Shown in pieces: positions 51,846-61,118 of a stretch of DNA of 64,000 nucleotides. Made by a program: the position numbers and the translations under genes. Source of the stretch: JALSNL01 sp036479585 (lineage in GTDB: Bacteria > Bacteroidota > Ignavibacteria > Ignavibacteriales > Melioribacteraceae); assembly GCA_965224785.1 (NCBI GenBank), contig OZ245062.1, positions 1,240,001 through 1,304,000 of the forward strand, read 5' to 3'. Each line of letters begins with the position of its first letter. Positions within the stretch are counted from its first letter, which is position 1. Below the pieces are notes generated by a model. The model ran no database searches. It was not told the DNA's origin and worked only from the letters and a program-made list of their open reading frames with translations.

Positions 51846-54002
51846 TTATAACGTAAAATCAACTTGCAAGCTAAAACGATTATTCACATTACCATTTATT
51901 TCAGAAAGACCTGAGCTAAATGATTTAATGTTTGGTTTATAAGTCTCAGAATATCTTGCTGAGATTTTTAACTGTTTAATTGGCTGAACATTAAAAATAA
52001 AATACCATCTAAAACCATTACCGAACATTGGTATGTTAGTTAAAAGTCCGCGATGATTATTTTCAAATTCGTAAATTCTGGAATTGTAAGATTCTGTATC
52101 AAAGAAAATAATTCTACCAATAAAACTATAGTTGTCAAAAAGTATTTTTACATCTTGGAATGTTAAAAACCCGTGTTCATTAAAATCAACTAAATTATAG
52201 TTCACATATTCAATTCTATTTCTACCGTAAATATTTTTAGATAATTTATAACCCAAGTCTAATCTATAATTACTTTTTGTTTGATCGGTTATGGAATTTA
52301 TTTCATCAAGCTTAAAATTAACTTCTTTGGTTTCTTGTTTGAACTTAAAATTTATTTGAATATTCTTATCAATTTTATATTTGTAATCAAATAAAAAATC
52401 ATTTCCGCTTGCTGGTAAGTTAGAAGCAAAACTTGAATAAGGATGTTTGAACAAATCATAATAAACGTTGAACTTTCCATACTCGGTTCTCCATTTAATT
52501 CCGGCATATAAACCAAGTTCATTTTGTGTCGAACTTTTTTCTCCAAATCCATTTGAGTAAATGTTAAAATAATTTCTTGAGTAACTTCTTACTGAAGTTG
52601 CAAACGTTAGTGCCTTACTAATGTTGAAGTATAAATTATTTACAGAAGCAACTGAAATTCCGTTATAAGAAAATTCTCCACTTGCTGAAATGTTATTTAA
52701 ATAAAAATTGTATGCTGCAGAAGTAAAAGAAAAATTATCTCCGGCAAGAGAAAACCCATCTTGGTAAGTAAAAGGTTTATCAAAATCAGTTTTGTAATGG
52801 AGAAAACTAATGTCAAATGTCTCTGATAGGTCTAATCTTATTGAAGCTCCGTAACTTTTAGATGAGATATTATCTTTTTTCAAAATTTCATTCTCAGTTC
52901 TATGATAACCAGCAATGTACAAATTAGAGACTGTTAAATCATCATCCAAAGTTGCATCAATATTATTTTGGGAATAAAATGCAGAGAGTTTTATCAAACC
53001 AAAATTTACTATTGAAGCACCACCACGAAAGAAATTGTTTTCATCACTTGATGAATAAGAAATAAAATTCCTTGCTCGTTTGCTTATCGAACTTGTTGCA
53101 TCACTTCCTTTTGAAAATGCGTATGGACTCCACACAGCAAGTCCTTGCCCAAACTCAAACACATAATCACCAACAATAAAATTGTTAAGAATACCTTTCG
53201 AGTGATATTGCAAGTAACCGGAATAAAAATCTGTATGCGATTTTTCACCGGCATCTTTTTCTATAAGTCCGCCAAACTTAAAATTATTATAACTAGCTTT
53301 TACTCGTTGATATGATTTTAATTTATCACCCAAATATTTCTTATCAATAAATCCTTTCTTGTCTTGAATGTCATTTATAAAACGAGATCTAATTTTTACA
53401 TAAGTTGCTTTGCTAATCTTTTTACTTTTCAACTTACGTGGAGAAATTTTCACAAATGGTTTTAGAAGTAAAAGAATATTTGGATCAATATTTTTTATTT
53501 GCTTCAACTCATCAAAAGTTTTAATCCCTTTATCTTTTTTGATGTATCTTAAAATTCTTTTTGCACTCTTGGTTGGTATAAAAGGTAGTACTAAAATTTC
53601 GTCCAAAGTTGCATTGTTTATATCAATTGGATTTGAAATCAATTCGTCAAATAGTTCATACAGTTGAGAATCATCTTGGTCTTCGGTTGCATCTTCTAAG
53701 TATTGAAATATTTTATCGTTTAGAATTTCAGTTGAATCAACTTGTGCAAATGAATTGCTGAATGAAAACAATGTAAAAATTATACTCAATAATAAAGAGC
53801 AAAAATGAAAATAATTTGTTACCGCATATCTAAATTTGTCATTCTGAATGGAGGCGTTTTGTTTCGAAATGAAGAATCTCGATACTATTAGCTCTTGAGA
53901 TATTTCAGTCGTAAAAGACACTCCTTCAATATGACAAACATTAGAATTCAACTTCCCTAAAATCAATTTAAGCTCAGAATATTTAGATAAAATTAATTTC
54001 AT
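51846..54002 (-). CDS. Helix-hairpin-helix outer-membrane protein with inserted repeat
   Basis: This 718-residue protein has an unusual N-terminus. The ATG at 54002 shares one base with the stop of the porin gene, then 20 residues (MKLILSKYSELKLILGK...) precede a 104-bp palindromic element read in frame (residues 22-56). Only then comes the hydrophobic leader FHFCSLLLSIIFTLFSFSNS and FAQ. ComEA-like HhH motifs follow (about 113-185, NPIDINNATLDEILVLPFIP), then a long beta-rich part like an outer-membrane barrel. No other start codon before the leader is convincing. The function is unknown in this family. Confidence 0.82.
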   Translation of the reverse strand: MKLILSKYSELKLILGKLNSNVCHIEGVSFTTEISQELIVSRFFISKQNASIQNDKFRYAVTNYFHFCSLLLSIIFTLFSFSNSFAQVDSTEILNDKIFQYLEDATEDQDDSQLYELFDELISNPIDINNATLDEILVLPFIPTKSAKRILRYIKKDKGIKTFDELKQIKNIDPNILLLLKPFVKISPRKLKSKKISKATYVKIRSRFINDIQDKKGFIDKKYLGDKLKSYQRVKASYNNFKFGGLIEKDAGEKSHTDFYSGYLQYHSKGILNNFIVGDYVFEFGQGLAVWSPYAFSKGSDATSSISKRARNFISYSSSDENNFFRGGASIVNFGLIKLSAFYSQNNIDATLDDDLTVSNLYIAGYHRTENEILKKDNISSKSYGASIRLDLSETFDISFLHYKTDFDKPFTYQDGFSLAGDNFSFTSAAYNFYLNNISASGEFSYNGISVASVNNLYFNISKALTFATSVRSYSRNYFNIYSNGFGEKSSTQNELGLYAGIKWRTEYGKFNVYYDLFKHPYSSFASNLPASGNDFLFDYKYKIDKNIQINFKFKQETKEVNFKLDEINSITDQTKSNYRLDLGYKLSKNIYGRNRIEYVNYNLVDFNEHGFLTFQDVKILFDNYSFIGRIIFFDTESYNSRIYEFENNHRGLLTNIPMFGNGFRWYFIFNVQPIKQLKISARYSETYKPNIKSFSSGLSEINGNVNNRFSLQVDFTL
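53835..53938. repeat. GTCAT-type palindromic element inside a coding sequence
   Basis: TTTGTCATTCTGAATG at the left is inverted to CATTCAATATGACAAA-like sequence at the right (TTCAATATGACAAA). Its reverse complement aligns over the full length with 60943-61045, including GCGACTGAAATATCTC-like and GAGATTCTTCATTTCGA blocks. It is read in frame as residues 22-56 of the HhH protein. Confidence 0.88.
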
Positions 54003-54811
54003 TATTTAATTGTATTAAAATTCACAATAAATCCAACTTGATGTGTAAGCCCTAAATCTTGATGAGTTGTAACAGCATAATCCAACCTAAAATATGAATA
54101 GTTTATTCCAAGTCCGGCTGAATAAATATTTGGTTCATTTTGAATTCCAAAACGAAGAATGAAATATTTTACAACCGGATATTCAATTCCAAAGTGAACT
54201 GAGAAAGGGAAGTCCAATTCCTTTTGCATAGCAAGGGTTAGATAAGTTTTGTCAATAACTTCATAACTTGTCCCAACAGTATATTGCAAAGGTAATTCAA
54301 TATTGGAATTAGAAAATCTTAGTGGATTTTGGAGAGAAAAACCAAGCGAGAATTTTTGAGTTAAGTTATAAATTCCGCCAAAGGAAATATTGAAAGTTCC
54401 ATTGTTTCCATAGTTCTTAATATTTACAGTTTGATAAAAAACAGAAACTCCAAATGAAACATTGGAAGTAATTCTATTGGAATAAGCCAACTGAAATTTA
54501 TTCTCTTTATAAAGTTGAAAACCATAAGTCATAAAACCCAACCCAAAATTGCCAAAGGATGTTGACTCGTTGTAAGCAAAATAACCAGTTGCTAATTCTT
54601 TAATACCAAAAGGAGAAGGGGAATAGAAGAAACCAATTTCTCTTTCGGCAATTTGAGATAGACCAGACGGATTATTAAATAGAGAGAACACATCGTTGCT
54701 TAGTGCTACATCTGAATTAGAAAGAGCAATTTGTCTTGCTCCAGCAGATGATTGTGCGGAACAAATTGTGGCAAAAAGTAGTAGAAAGAATATGACTGTA
54801 TTTTTGACCAT
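54002..54811 (-). CDS. PorV/PorQ-like outer-membrane protein
   Basis: This 269-residue protein has a signal peptide (about 1-19, CSAQ). The start of the mature part, SSAGARQIALSNSDVALSND then FSLFNNPSGLSQIAEREIGF, is typical of the PorV/PorQ barrel family tied to type IX secretion. The rest alternates short beta strands to the end. It is coupled by a TAATG overlap to the HhH protein gene, so both proteins probably work in the outer membrane. Confidence 0.85.
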   Translation of the reverse strand: MVKNTVIFFLLLFATICSAQSSAGARQIALSNSDVALSNDVFSLFNNPSGLSQIAEREIGFFYSPSPFGIKELATGYFAYNESTSFGNFGLGFMTYGFQLYKENKFQLAYSNRITSNVSFGVSVFYQTVNIKNYGNNGTFNISFGGIYNLTQKFSLGFSLQNPLRFSNSNIELPLQYTVGTSYEVIDKTYLTLAMQKELDFPFSVHFGIEYPVVKYFILRFGIQNEPNIYSAGLGINYSYFRLDYAVTTHQDLGLTHQVGFIVNFNTIK

Positions 54812-54936
54812 AAGTTTAAGCGTAATTTGTTTATAGTTAAATTGTCAATAAGTTATAAAAATCATTTTAAATAATTGTAAAAAAAGAAGCAAATCTTTAT
54901 TTTATGTTAGAATTATTAAACTACTAGGAAGTCTAA

Positions 54937-55824
54937 ATGAAAAAATTAATTATTATCTGTTTACTATTGTTATCATATGTGCAATTTGCTCAAGAATTAA
55001 ACGCAACAGTTACAGTAAATTTTGAGCAACTAAAAGCTGGATACAAAGACAGATTAGAAAACTTTGCTCAAGAAGTTGAAGGCTATTTAAATAATAATAA
55101 GTTTAGTAACATCGATTGGGAAGGTGAACCAATTAATTGTAGTTTTAATATTTTCTTTACTTCAGCTGCCGGTGAGTCAAGTTATAATGCTCAGGTTGTT
55201 ATCGTTAGTCAGCGACCAATTTATAAATCCGAAAAGAAATCTTTAATGCTCAAAGTTTCTGATTCTAATTGGAAATTTAAATATGAAAAAAATGAAGCTT
55301 TTTATTTTAATGAAAGTGAATTCAATCCGCTCTTCAGTTTCTTAGATTATTATGCATATCTAATTATTGGTCTGGACTTAGATTCTTACCCACCACTATT
55401 AGGTGGAACTGGTCCACTTACTAAAGCAGCAAACCTAGCTGCAATTGGTGCTAGTAGTGGATACTCAAAAGGCTGGGCTATACAAACATCTAGTTATAAT
55501 AAAAGAAGTATAGTTGATGATTTACTTAGTACTAAGTTTCTACAATTTAGGAAAGATTTATTTGATTACCATTATAATGGGCTTGATATATATGATGAAG
55601 ATAAAAAATCTGCAAATTTGAGTTTTATGAAGTTGGTAAATAACCTAAGTAAAACTATAGATAAAGTTGGTAGAATGAATGTTCTTACAAGAGTTTTTTT
55701 TGATACAAAGCATAAAGAATTAGCAGCATATTTAAAAGATAACCCAGATAAAACTGCTCTTCGCATTTTAAGAAAAATAGATCCTTCTCATACATCTTCT
55801 TATGAGCAAGGGTTGGAAGAGTAA
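54937..55824 (+). CDS. DUF4835 family protein (PorD-like)
   Basis: This 295-residue protein has a signal peptide (about 1-18, QFAQ) and the DUF4835 layout: ELNATVTVNFEQLKAG, then FSNIDWEGEPINCSFNIFFT, FSFLDYYAYLIIGLDLDSYP and AIGASSGYSKGW. In type IX secretion bacteria this family is called PorD. It is an exported protein of unsettled role in that pathway. It stands opposite the PorV-like gene with a shared 125-bp upstream region. Confidence 0.85.
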   Translation: MKKLIIICLLLLSYVQFAQELNATVTVNFEQLKAGYKDRLENFAQEVEGYLNNNKFSNIDWEGEPINCSFNIFFTSAAGESSYNAQVVIVSQRPIYKSEKKSLMLKVSDSNWKFKYEKNEAFYFNESEFNPLFSFLDYYAYLIIGLDLDSYPPLLGGTGPLTKAANLAAIGASSGYSKGWAIQTSSYNKRSIVDDLLSTKFLQFRKDLFDYHYNGLDIYDEDKKSANLSFMKLVNNLSKTIDKVGRMNVLTRVFFDTKHKELAAYLKDNPDKTALRILRKIDPSHTSSYEQGLEE

Positions 55825-55956
55825 GAAAAAGTAGTGCAGATTGAATTACACCAAATGTGCAATTATTATTTATCAATAATGCTATTTGCATACGCAAAAC
55901 CAATCGATATATTAAGGTGTTAAGTTCATTAAGAAATAATTTCAGGTTTATTGTAA

Positions 55957-57393
55957 ATGAAAAACTTCTCCAAATTAAAAAATATTGGTTTGCTTGGTGG
56001 AGTTTTAATGTTTGTTCTAATTTTACTTTTACCAGCTCCCAAAGGGATGAGTGCTACAGCTTGGCACACTACAGCAGTAGCTTTACTTATGGCATTTTTT
56101 TGGATTACAGAAGCACTTCCACTTTATGTTACTGCACTAATTCCTATAGTCTTATTCCCAATTCTAAATATCTCTGCAATAAATGAAACAACTGCTCCAT
56201 TTGGGCATCCACTTATATTTTTATTTCTTGGCGGATTTTTATTAGCAGAAGGAATTCAAAAGTGGGGACTCCATAAAAGAATTGCACTTAAAATAATTAA
56301 GTTTGTTGGAGTTAGTCCTAAAAGAATTATTGCCGGATTTATGCTTGGCTCTGCCTTCCTAAGTATGTGGATAAGCAATACTGCCACAGCTTTGATGATG
56401 TTGCCAATTGGACTCTCAGTAATATCAGTTATAAAATCATCAAAAGGATTGTCTGAAAAAAATCAAAGAGATTTCTCAATTGCATTGTTACTTTCAATTG
56501 CTTACTCGTGTAGCATTGGTGGTATTGCAACGCTAATAGGCACGCCACCAAATGCACTTATGTCGGCATTTATGAATGAAACATACCAAGTAGATATTAG
56601 CTTCGCAAAGTGGATGTTAATTGGTTTACCATTCACTTTAATTACACTGCCAATAACGTATTTGCTTCTAACAAGAGTTATCTTCAAATTAAATATTAAG
56701 TTAGATTTTGATAAATCAATAATTGAAAATGAGATAAAAAATATTGGTAAGATTTCTAAGGAAGAAAGATATGTGCAAGTTGTTTTTTTGCTAATAGCAG
56801 TACTTTGGATTGCAAGACCGCTTGTGTCAAAACTTATTCCGGGAATATCAGATGCCAGCATTGCAATATTAGGAGCATTAATACTTTTTATAATTCCCAG
56901 TACAAAAAACTCTTTTATTTTGGAATGGAAGGACGCACAAAAAATAGCTTGGGGAATTTTAATTTTATTTGGTGGTGGATTGTCTCTTGCTCAGGGAATA
57001 AAAAATAGTGGACTTGCGGAGTGGATTGCAAACGCTATTTTAAGTAGTGGAGAAATTCCAATAGTTGTACTTGTCCTAATTTTAACAACATCAATAATAT
57101 TTTTAACGGAACTAACAAGTAACCTTGCAACCACAGCTGCCTTTCTACCAATCATAGCTTCCATTGGAGTTGGAATGGGAATCAATCCACTTCAGTTGGT
57201 TGTACCAGCTACAATTGCAGCAAGTTGTGCATTTATGCTTCCGGTTGCAACTCCACCAAATGCAATTATATTTAGTAGCAACGAGGTAACAATTAAAGAT
57301 ATGACTAGAGCCGGAATTTTGTTAAATGTAATTTTTGTTGTGATGATTGTTTTGCTCACAAACACTTTTGGTGGAGTTGTGTTTGGTTATTAG
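55957..57393 (+). CDS. DASS/SLC13-family anion:sodium symporter
   Basis: This 478-residue membrane protein has about 11-13 helices and the DASS motifs: TALIPIVLFPILNI, an SNTATALMMLPIGLSV (first SNT), GGIATLIGTPPNALM, ELTSNLATTAAFLPI and MLPVATPPNAIIFSS. The two SNT-like and PPNA repeats bind Na+ and a di- or tricarboxylate. Succinate, malate or citrate could be imported, which would suit the citrate cluster in the same window, but substrate cannot be read from sequence. Confidence 0.92.
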   Translation: MKNFSKLKNIGLLGGVLMFVLILLLPAPKGMSATAWHTTAVALLMAFFWITEALPLYVTALIPIVLFPILNISAINETTAPFGHPLIFLFLGGFLLAEGIQKWGLHKRIALKIIKFVGVSPKRIIAGFMLGSAFLSMWISNTATALMMLPIGLSVISVIKSSKGLSEKNQRDFSIALLLSIAYSCSIGGIATLIGTPPNALMSAFMNETYQVDISFAKWMLIGLPFTLITLPITYLLLTRVIFKLNIKLDFDKSIIENEIKNIGKISKEERYVQVVFLLIAVLWIARPLVSKLIPGISDASIAILGALILFIIPSTKNSFILEWKDAQKIAWGILILFGGGLSLAQGIKNSGLAEWIANAILSSGEIPIVVLVLILTTSIIFLTELTSNLATTAAFLPIIASIGVGMGINPLQLVVPATIAASCAFMLPVATPPNAIIFSSNEVTIKDMTRAGILLNVIFVVMIVLLTNTFGGVVFGY

Positions 57394-57435
57394 TTTAAGT
57401 TTAACAAATCTCGTTATTACAAAAGCAAAAATTTT

Positions 57436-57485
57436 CAGAATACAAGTCTGCGATACGTTTTTCCGTACCACCGACTTGTATTCTG
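57436..57485. repeat. Inverted pair of REP-like units (BIME-like)
   Basis: The outer arms CAGAATACAAGTC (57436-57448) and GACTTGTATTCTG (57473-57485) are perfectly inverted. Inside are GCGATACG and CGTACCACC around a short T-run. Each half reads, from the centre outward, CGTAYC-N2-(C/A)GACTT, the same layout as 61907-61955. It lies between convergent genes and may also terminate transcription. Confidence 0.8.
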
Positions 57486-57509
57486 TGAAAAGTATTTATG
57501 AAAAATAGT

Positions 57510-57836
57510 TTAATCTTCAACAATAACAGCAGTTCCACTTGCTGCAACCATAAGCATACTTCCACTTCCTGGAGAAATTGTTTCATAGTCTAAATCGACT
57601 GCTATTACTGCGTTTCCACCTAATTGTTTAGCTTGTTCTATCATTTCTTGAACGGCAATATTTTTTGCTTTTCTAAGTTCGCCTTCGTAAGCAGCAGAGC
57701 GTCCACCAATAATATCTCGAATTCCGGCAAATAAATCCTTAAAAATATTTGCCCCTAAAATTGCTTCTCCGGAAACCATTCCGAGATACTTTTTTATTTT
57801 TCTTCCTTCTAAATTATTTGTTGTTGTAACTAACAT
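57510..57836 (-). CDS. YbjQ family protein
   Basis: This 108-residue protein matches YbjQ/UPF0145: VTTTNNLEGRKIKKYLGMVS, AILGANIFKDLFAGIRDIIG, GGRSAAYEGELRKAKNIAVQ and GNAVIAVDLDYETI. The family forms pentamers and is sometimes called heavy-metal binding, but no function is proven. Length is normal. It is monocistronic. Confidence 0.92.
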   Translation of the reverse strand: MLVTTTNNLEGRKIKKYLGMVSGEAILGANIFKDLFAGIRDIIGGRSAAYEGELRKAKNIAVQEMIEQAKQLGGNAVIAVDLDYETISPGSGSMLMVAASGTAVIVED

Positions 57837-57954
57837 TTTTGTTTCTCCTATATAATTCTAAAAAGAGTTATTTTTGTCTTACAAATTTAATAAAAATGAG
57901 AAAATAATTTAGATTATGAATAACTTTAATCATCAAAATAAAATGTGATAATTT

Positions 57955-59064
57955 ATGAATGAAACAAAAGCAATTATAAATCTGAAAAATTTACGTTATA
58001 ACTATTTATCAATTAGACGCAAAACTAAAACAAAAGTTATGGCTGTTGTAAAGGCTGATGCTTACGGTCACGGAATGTTTGAGTGCGTAAAATCTTTTGA
58101 AAATCTAAATGATAAAAAGCCAGAGTATTACGGAGTAGCAATTTTAAGTGAAGCGATTGAGTTAAGAAATTCTAAAGTAACAAAACAACCAATTGTTTGC
58201 TTTGCTCCGTTCAAAAAAGTTGACTTAGATTATTACTTTAAGTTCAAAGTGTTTCCAACAATCACATCAGAAGTACAGATTAAAGTTTTATCAAAATTAA
58301 ATTTGAAAAAGAAATTAAGAATTCATACAAATATCAATTCCGGAATGGGAAGATTAGGACTTGATTCTAATAATTCAGTTGAAGAAATTATAAAGCTATC
58401 AAAGATAAAAAATATAATAATTGATGGAATTTATACTCACTTTGCTACTTCAGATGAAAAAAGTAAGTTGTTTGCAAATAAACAATTAGAAAGATTTACT
58501 AAGGTTATATCTGAATTGAAAAAATCAAATATCCATTGCGGAATTATTCACGCAGCCAACAGCGGAGCAATTTTGGATTTGTCAAATTCCTACTTCGATA
58601 TGGTTCGACCTGGAATCTCACTCTATGGATATTATCCTTCATTAGAAACATCTCAATCTATTAAACTTAAACCAGTAATGTCTCTTGCTTCTAAAGTTTC
58701 TACAATAATGGAAATTAGGAAAGATGAAACAATTGGTTATGGAAGAAAATTTAAAGCCGAAAAAAATATGAGAACCGGAACATTGCCAATTGGTTATGCA
58801 GATGGGTTATTCAGAGGGTTAAGCAATAAAATTAAAGTTATTATTCAAGATTCTATATTCAACCAAGTTGGAAGAATTTCGATGGATAGAATTAGTATTG
58901 ATTTGGGAAACTCGAAGATTAAAGAAGGGAGCAAGGTTCTCTTATTGGGTAAAAGTAAAAGCCATCAAATAACAGCTTGGGATTGGTCAAAAATATTAAA
59001 CACAATTCCTTATGAAATTACATGCTCAATTAGTAAGCGTGTACCGAGAGAATATATAGACTAA
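57955..59064 (+). CDS. alr: Alanine racemase
   Basis: This 369-residue PLP enzyme has VMAVVKADAYGHG, whose Lys forms the Schiff base (about residue 33), HTNINSGMGRLGL, IHAANSGAILDL, and GRISMDRISIDLG. The catalytic Tyr lies in ETIGYGRKF. It makes D-alanine for peptidoglycan. Length is normal. Confidence 0.95.
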   Translation: MNETKAIINLKNLRYNYLSIRRKTKTKVMAVVKADAYGHGMFECVKSFENLNDKKPEYYGVAILSEAIELRNSKVTKQPIVCFAPFKKVDLDYYFKFKVFPTITSEVQIKVLSKLNLKKKLRIHTNINSGMGRLGLDSNNSVEEIIKLSKIKNIIIDGIYTHFATSDEKSKLFANKQLERFTKVISELKKSNIHCGIIHAANSGAILDLSNSYFDMVRPGISLYGYYPSLETSQSIKLKPVMSLASKVSTIMEIRKDETIGYGRKFKAEKNMRTGTLPIGYADGLFRGLSNKIKVIIQDSIFNQVGRISMDRISIDLGNSKIKEGSKVLLLGKSKSHQITAWDWSKILNTIPYEITCSISKRVPREYID

Positions 59065-59156
59065 ATGCCAAAAATAAGAGGTTATTTTTTCTTATCTTTC
59101 TGTAATGATTTATTGCCTCTTAGTATTATAATAATTTAGGATGAGGACAAAAAAAT

Positions 59157-60224
59157 ATGGAATTATTTGTAGTAATAATGGCTGGCGGAGTGGGAGCAAG
59201 GTTTTGGCCACGTAGTAAACAAAAAACTCCTAAACAGTTATTAAGTATCTTTGGCGAAAACACAATGATTCAAGATACTGTTGAAAGATTAGATGGTTTG
59301 GTTAGCAGCGATAATGTTTATGTTATAACAAATGAAATTCAAAGTGAAAGCATAATAAAACAATTACCTTCCGTTCCATCTGAAAATATAATTGCTGAAC
59401 CGTTTGGTAAAAATACCGCAGCTTGTATCGGACTTGCATCAATACTTATTCATAAAAAAAACAAAGATGCTGTAACAGTTATTTTACCTGCTGATCATTT
59501 AATTAAAAGTAAAAAATCATTTCAATCTGTTCTAAAAAAAGCCGCGGTATTTGCAGAATCATCCAAAGGGCTTGTTACCATTGGGATACAACCAACAAGA
59601 CCTGAAACTGGTTATGGATATATTCAAGTAGATGATGAAGAAATTCAAAAAGGTATTTACAAAGTTCAAACATTTGCAGAAAAGCCTAATCTTTCAACTG
59701 CAAAAAGATTTGTAAAGTCGGGCGATTTTTTATGGAATTCTGGAATGTTTATTTGGAAGACTGAAACAATTCTAAATGAAATAAAAACATATTTACCAGA
59801 CCTATATGATGGACTTATAAAAATAGAAAATTCAATAGGGACAAAATCTTACAAGAAAGTTTTAATAAAAGTTTATGGAGAATTGACAAGTATTTCCATT
59901 GATTATGGAATTATGGAAAAATCTCCAAAAGTATATTTAACAAAGGGAACTTTCCCTTGGAGCGATGTTGGTAGTTGGGAAGAAGTTTATCAGCAATCGA
60001 AAAAAGACAAAAATAATAATGCAAATCTTGGTGATGTTTATACTGAGAATGCAAGTGATAGTTATATCTTTTCTCCAAAAAAATATACTGCTGTAATTGG
60101 ACTTGATAATATTATTGTAATAGATACAGAAGATGCGTTGCTAATTTGCAGCAGAGACAATGCCCAAGATGTAAAACATATTGTGGACCATCTTAAAATG
60201 AATAATAGAGACGAACTTATTTAA
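59157..60224 (+). CDS. manC: Mannose-1-phosphate guanylyltransferase
   Basis: This 355-residue nucleotidyltransferase has VVIMAGGVGARFWPRSKQKT then PKQLL, the GTP-binding signature. Further motifs are AEPFGKNTAACIGLAS, ILPADHLIK, FAEKPN and FLWNSGMFIW, typical of the ManC/RfbM group. It makes GDP-mannose for glycans. It lacks the fused isomerase domain of long ManC proteins. It is followed 2 bp later by the RpiB-like gene, so the two are cotranscribed. Confidence 0.93.
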   Translation: MELFVVIMAGGVGARFWPRSKQKTPKQLLSIFGENTMIQDTVERLDGLVSSDNVYVITNEIQSESIIKQLPSVPSENIIAEPFGKNTAACIGLASILIHKKNKDAVTVILPADHLIKSKKSFQSVLKKAAVFAESSKGLVTIGIQPTRPETGYGYIQVDDEEIQKGIYKVQTFAEKPNLSTAKRFVKSGDFLWNSGMFIWKTETILNEIKTYLPDLYDGLIKIENSIGTKSYKKVLIKVYGELTSISIDYGIMEKSPKVYLTKGTFPWSDVGSWEEVYQQSKKDKNNNANLGDVYTENASDSYIFSPKKYTAVIGLDNIIVIDTEDALLICSRDNAQDVKHIVDHLKMNNRDELI

Positions 60225-60226
60225 GT

Positions 60227-60865
60227 ATGAAAAAACTTATTACTGAAAGAGATATTCAAGACCTTGTGCTAAAAGGTAAAAGTAAATTAGAATTTACCGG
60301 TGATGAAATAATTACACCAGCTGCTAAAGATAAATTAAATGAGAATTTAATTAAAATTGTTAGAGTTGATAAACACTCTGCGTCCTATACAAACACGGCA
60401 CTTACCGGAGATTTTCATAATTACAAACGTATTGCAATTGGTTCTGATCATACTGGTTTTGTAATGAAAGAAATAATTAAAAAAGTTCTTTCCGATAAAA
60501 ACTATGAAATTACTGATGTTGGAACAAACGATGAAAGCTCGTGCGACTACCCGGATTTTGCAATTAAAGTTGCAGAAGAAATCAATGATAATAAAGTAGA
60601 TTTTGGAATTATATTTGATGCAACTGGAATTCCTTCATCCATAACAGCCAATAAAATAAAGGGTATTAGAGCTGCAACTTGTTACAACGAGTTTAGTGCA
60701 AGAAGTGCAAGAGAACATAACAACGCAAACATTATTGTTATGGGTGCAAAAACTTTAGGCGAAGAAACAATAAAATCTATACTTGATGTTTTCCTAAACA
60801 GTAACTTCTTGGGCGATAGACATCAAAGAAGATTAGACAAAATTAGCAAATTGGAAAAAGAATAG
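60227..60865 (+). CDS. RpiB/LacAB-family isomerase with N-terminal extension
   Basis: This 212-residue protein has a normal RpiB core from about 66 (RIAIGSDHTGF, SSCDYPDFA, NKIKGIRAATCYNEFSARSA, REHNNANIIVMGAKTLG), normally about 145-150 residues. The position of the catalytic Cys (CGTGIG in E. coli RpiB) is Asp131 in FDATGIPS. About 60 extra residues lead it (LITERDIQDLVLKGKSKLEF then EIITPAAKDKL), resembling short N-terminal segments of some microcompartment-linked enzymes. Pentose-phosphate isomerase activity is therefore doubtful; a related sugar phosphate is possible. Confidence 0.85.
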   Translation: MKKLITERDIQDLVLKGKSKLEFTGDEIITPAAKDKLNENLIKIVRVDKHSASYTNTALTGDFHNYKRIAIGSDHTGFVMKEIIKKVLSDKNYEITDVGTNDESSCDYPDFAIKVAEEINDNKVDFGIIFDATGIPSSITANKIKGIRAATCYNEFSARSAREHNNANIIVMGAKTLGEETIKSILDVFLNSNFLGDRHQRRLDKISKLEKE

Positions 60866-60877
60866 TATCTCAAATAT

Positions 60878-60901
60878 GTCATACTGAGCGGAGTCGAAGT
60901 A
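60878..60901. repeat. Lone half of the TCGAAGTA palindromic element
   Basis: GTCATACTGAGCGGAGTC and the following GAAGTA match the arm at 26398-26421 with one difference. The inverted mate is absent here; the 60943 element follows 41 bp later. Confidence 0.75.
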
Positions 60902-60942
60902 GGTAAGTTATGAAAGTATCTAGTTCGGCAACTTTCCCCTTT

Positions 60943-61045
60943 TTTGTCATATTGAAGGAGTTCTTTTGCGACTGAAATATCTCTTACAATAATAGTTTGG
61001 AGATTCTTCATTTCGACAAAATACATCTTCATTCAGAATGACAAA
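60943..61045. repeat. GTCAT-type palindromic element, intergenic copy
   Basis: TTTGTCATATTGAAGG at the left and CATTCAGAATGACAAA at the right are inverted ends; inside are GCGACTGAAATATCTC and GGAGATTCTTCATTTCGA. It is the intergenic sister of the element read in frame at 53835-53938 (opposite orientation). Confidence 0.88.
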
Positions 61046-61118
61046 TAAAAAATTATTCAAACAAATGATGACTGTATAGTAAAATGCTTAGCACAATAAT
61101 ACTACAAGGTAACACAAC

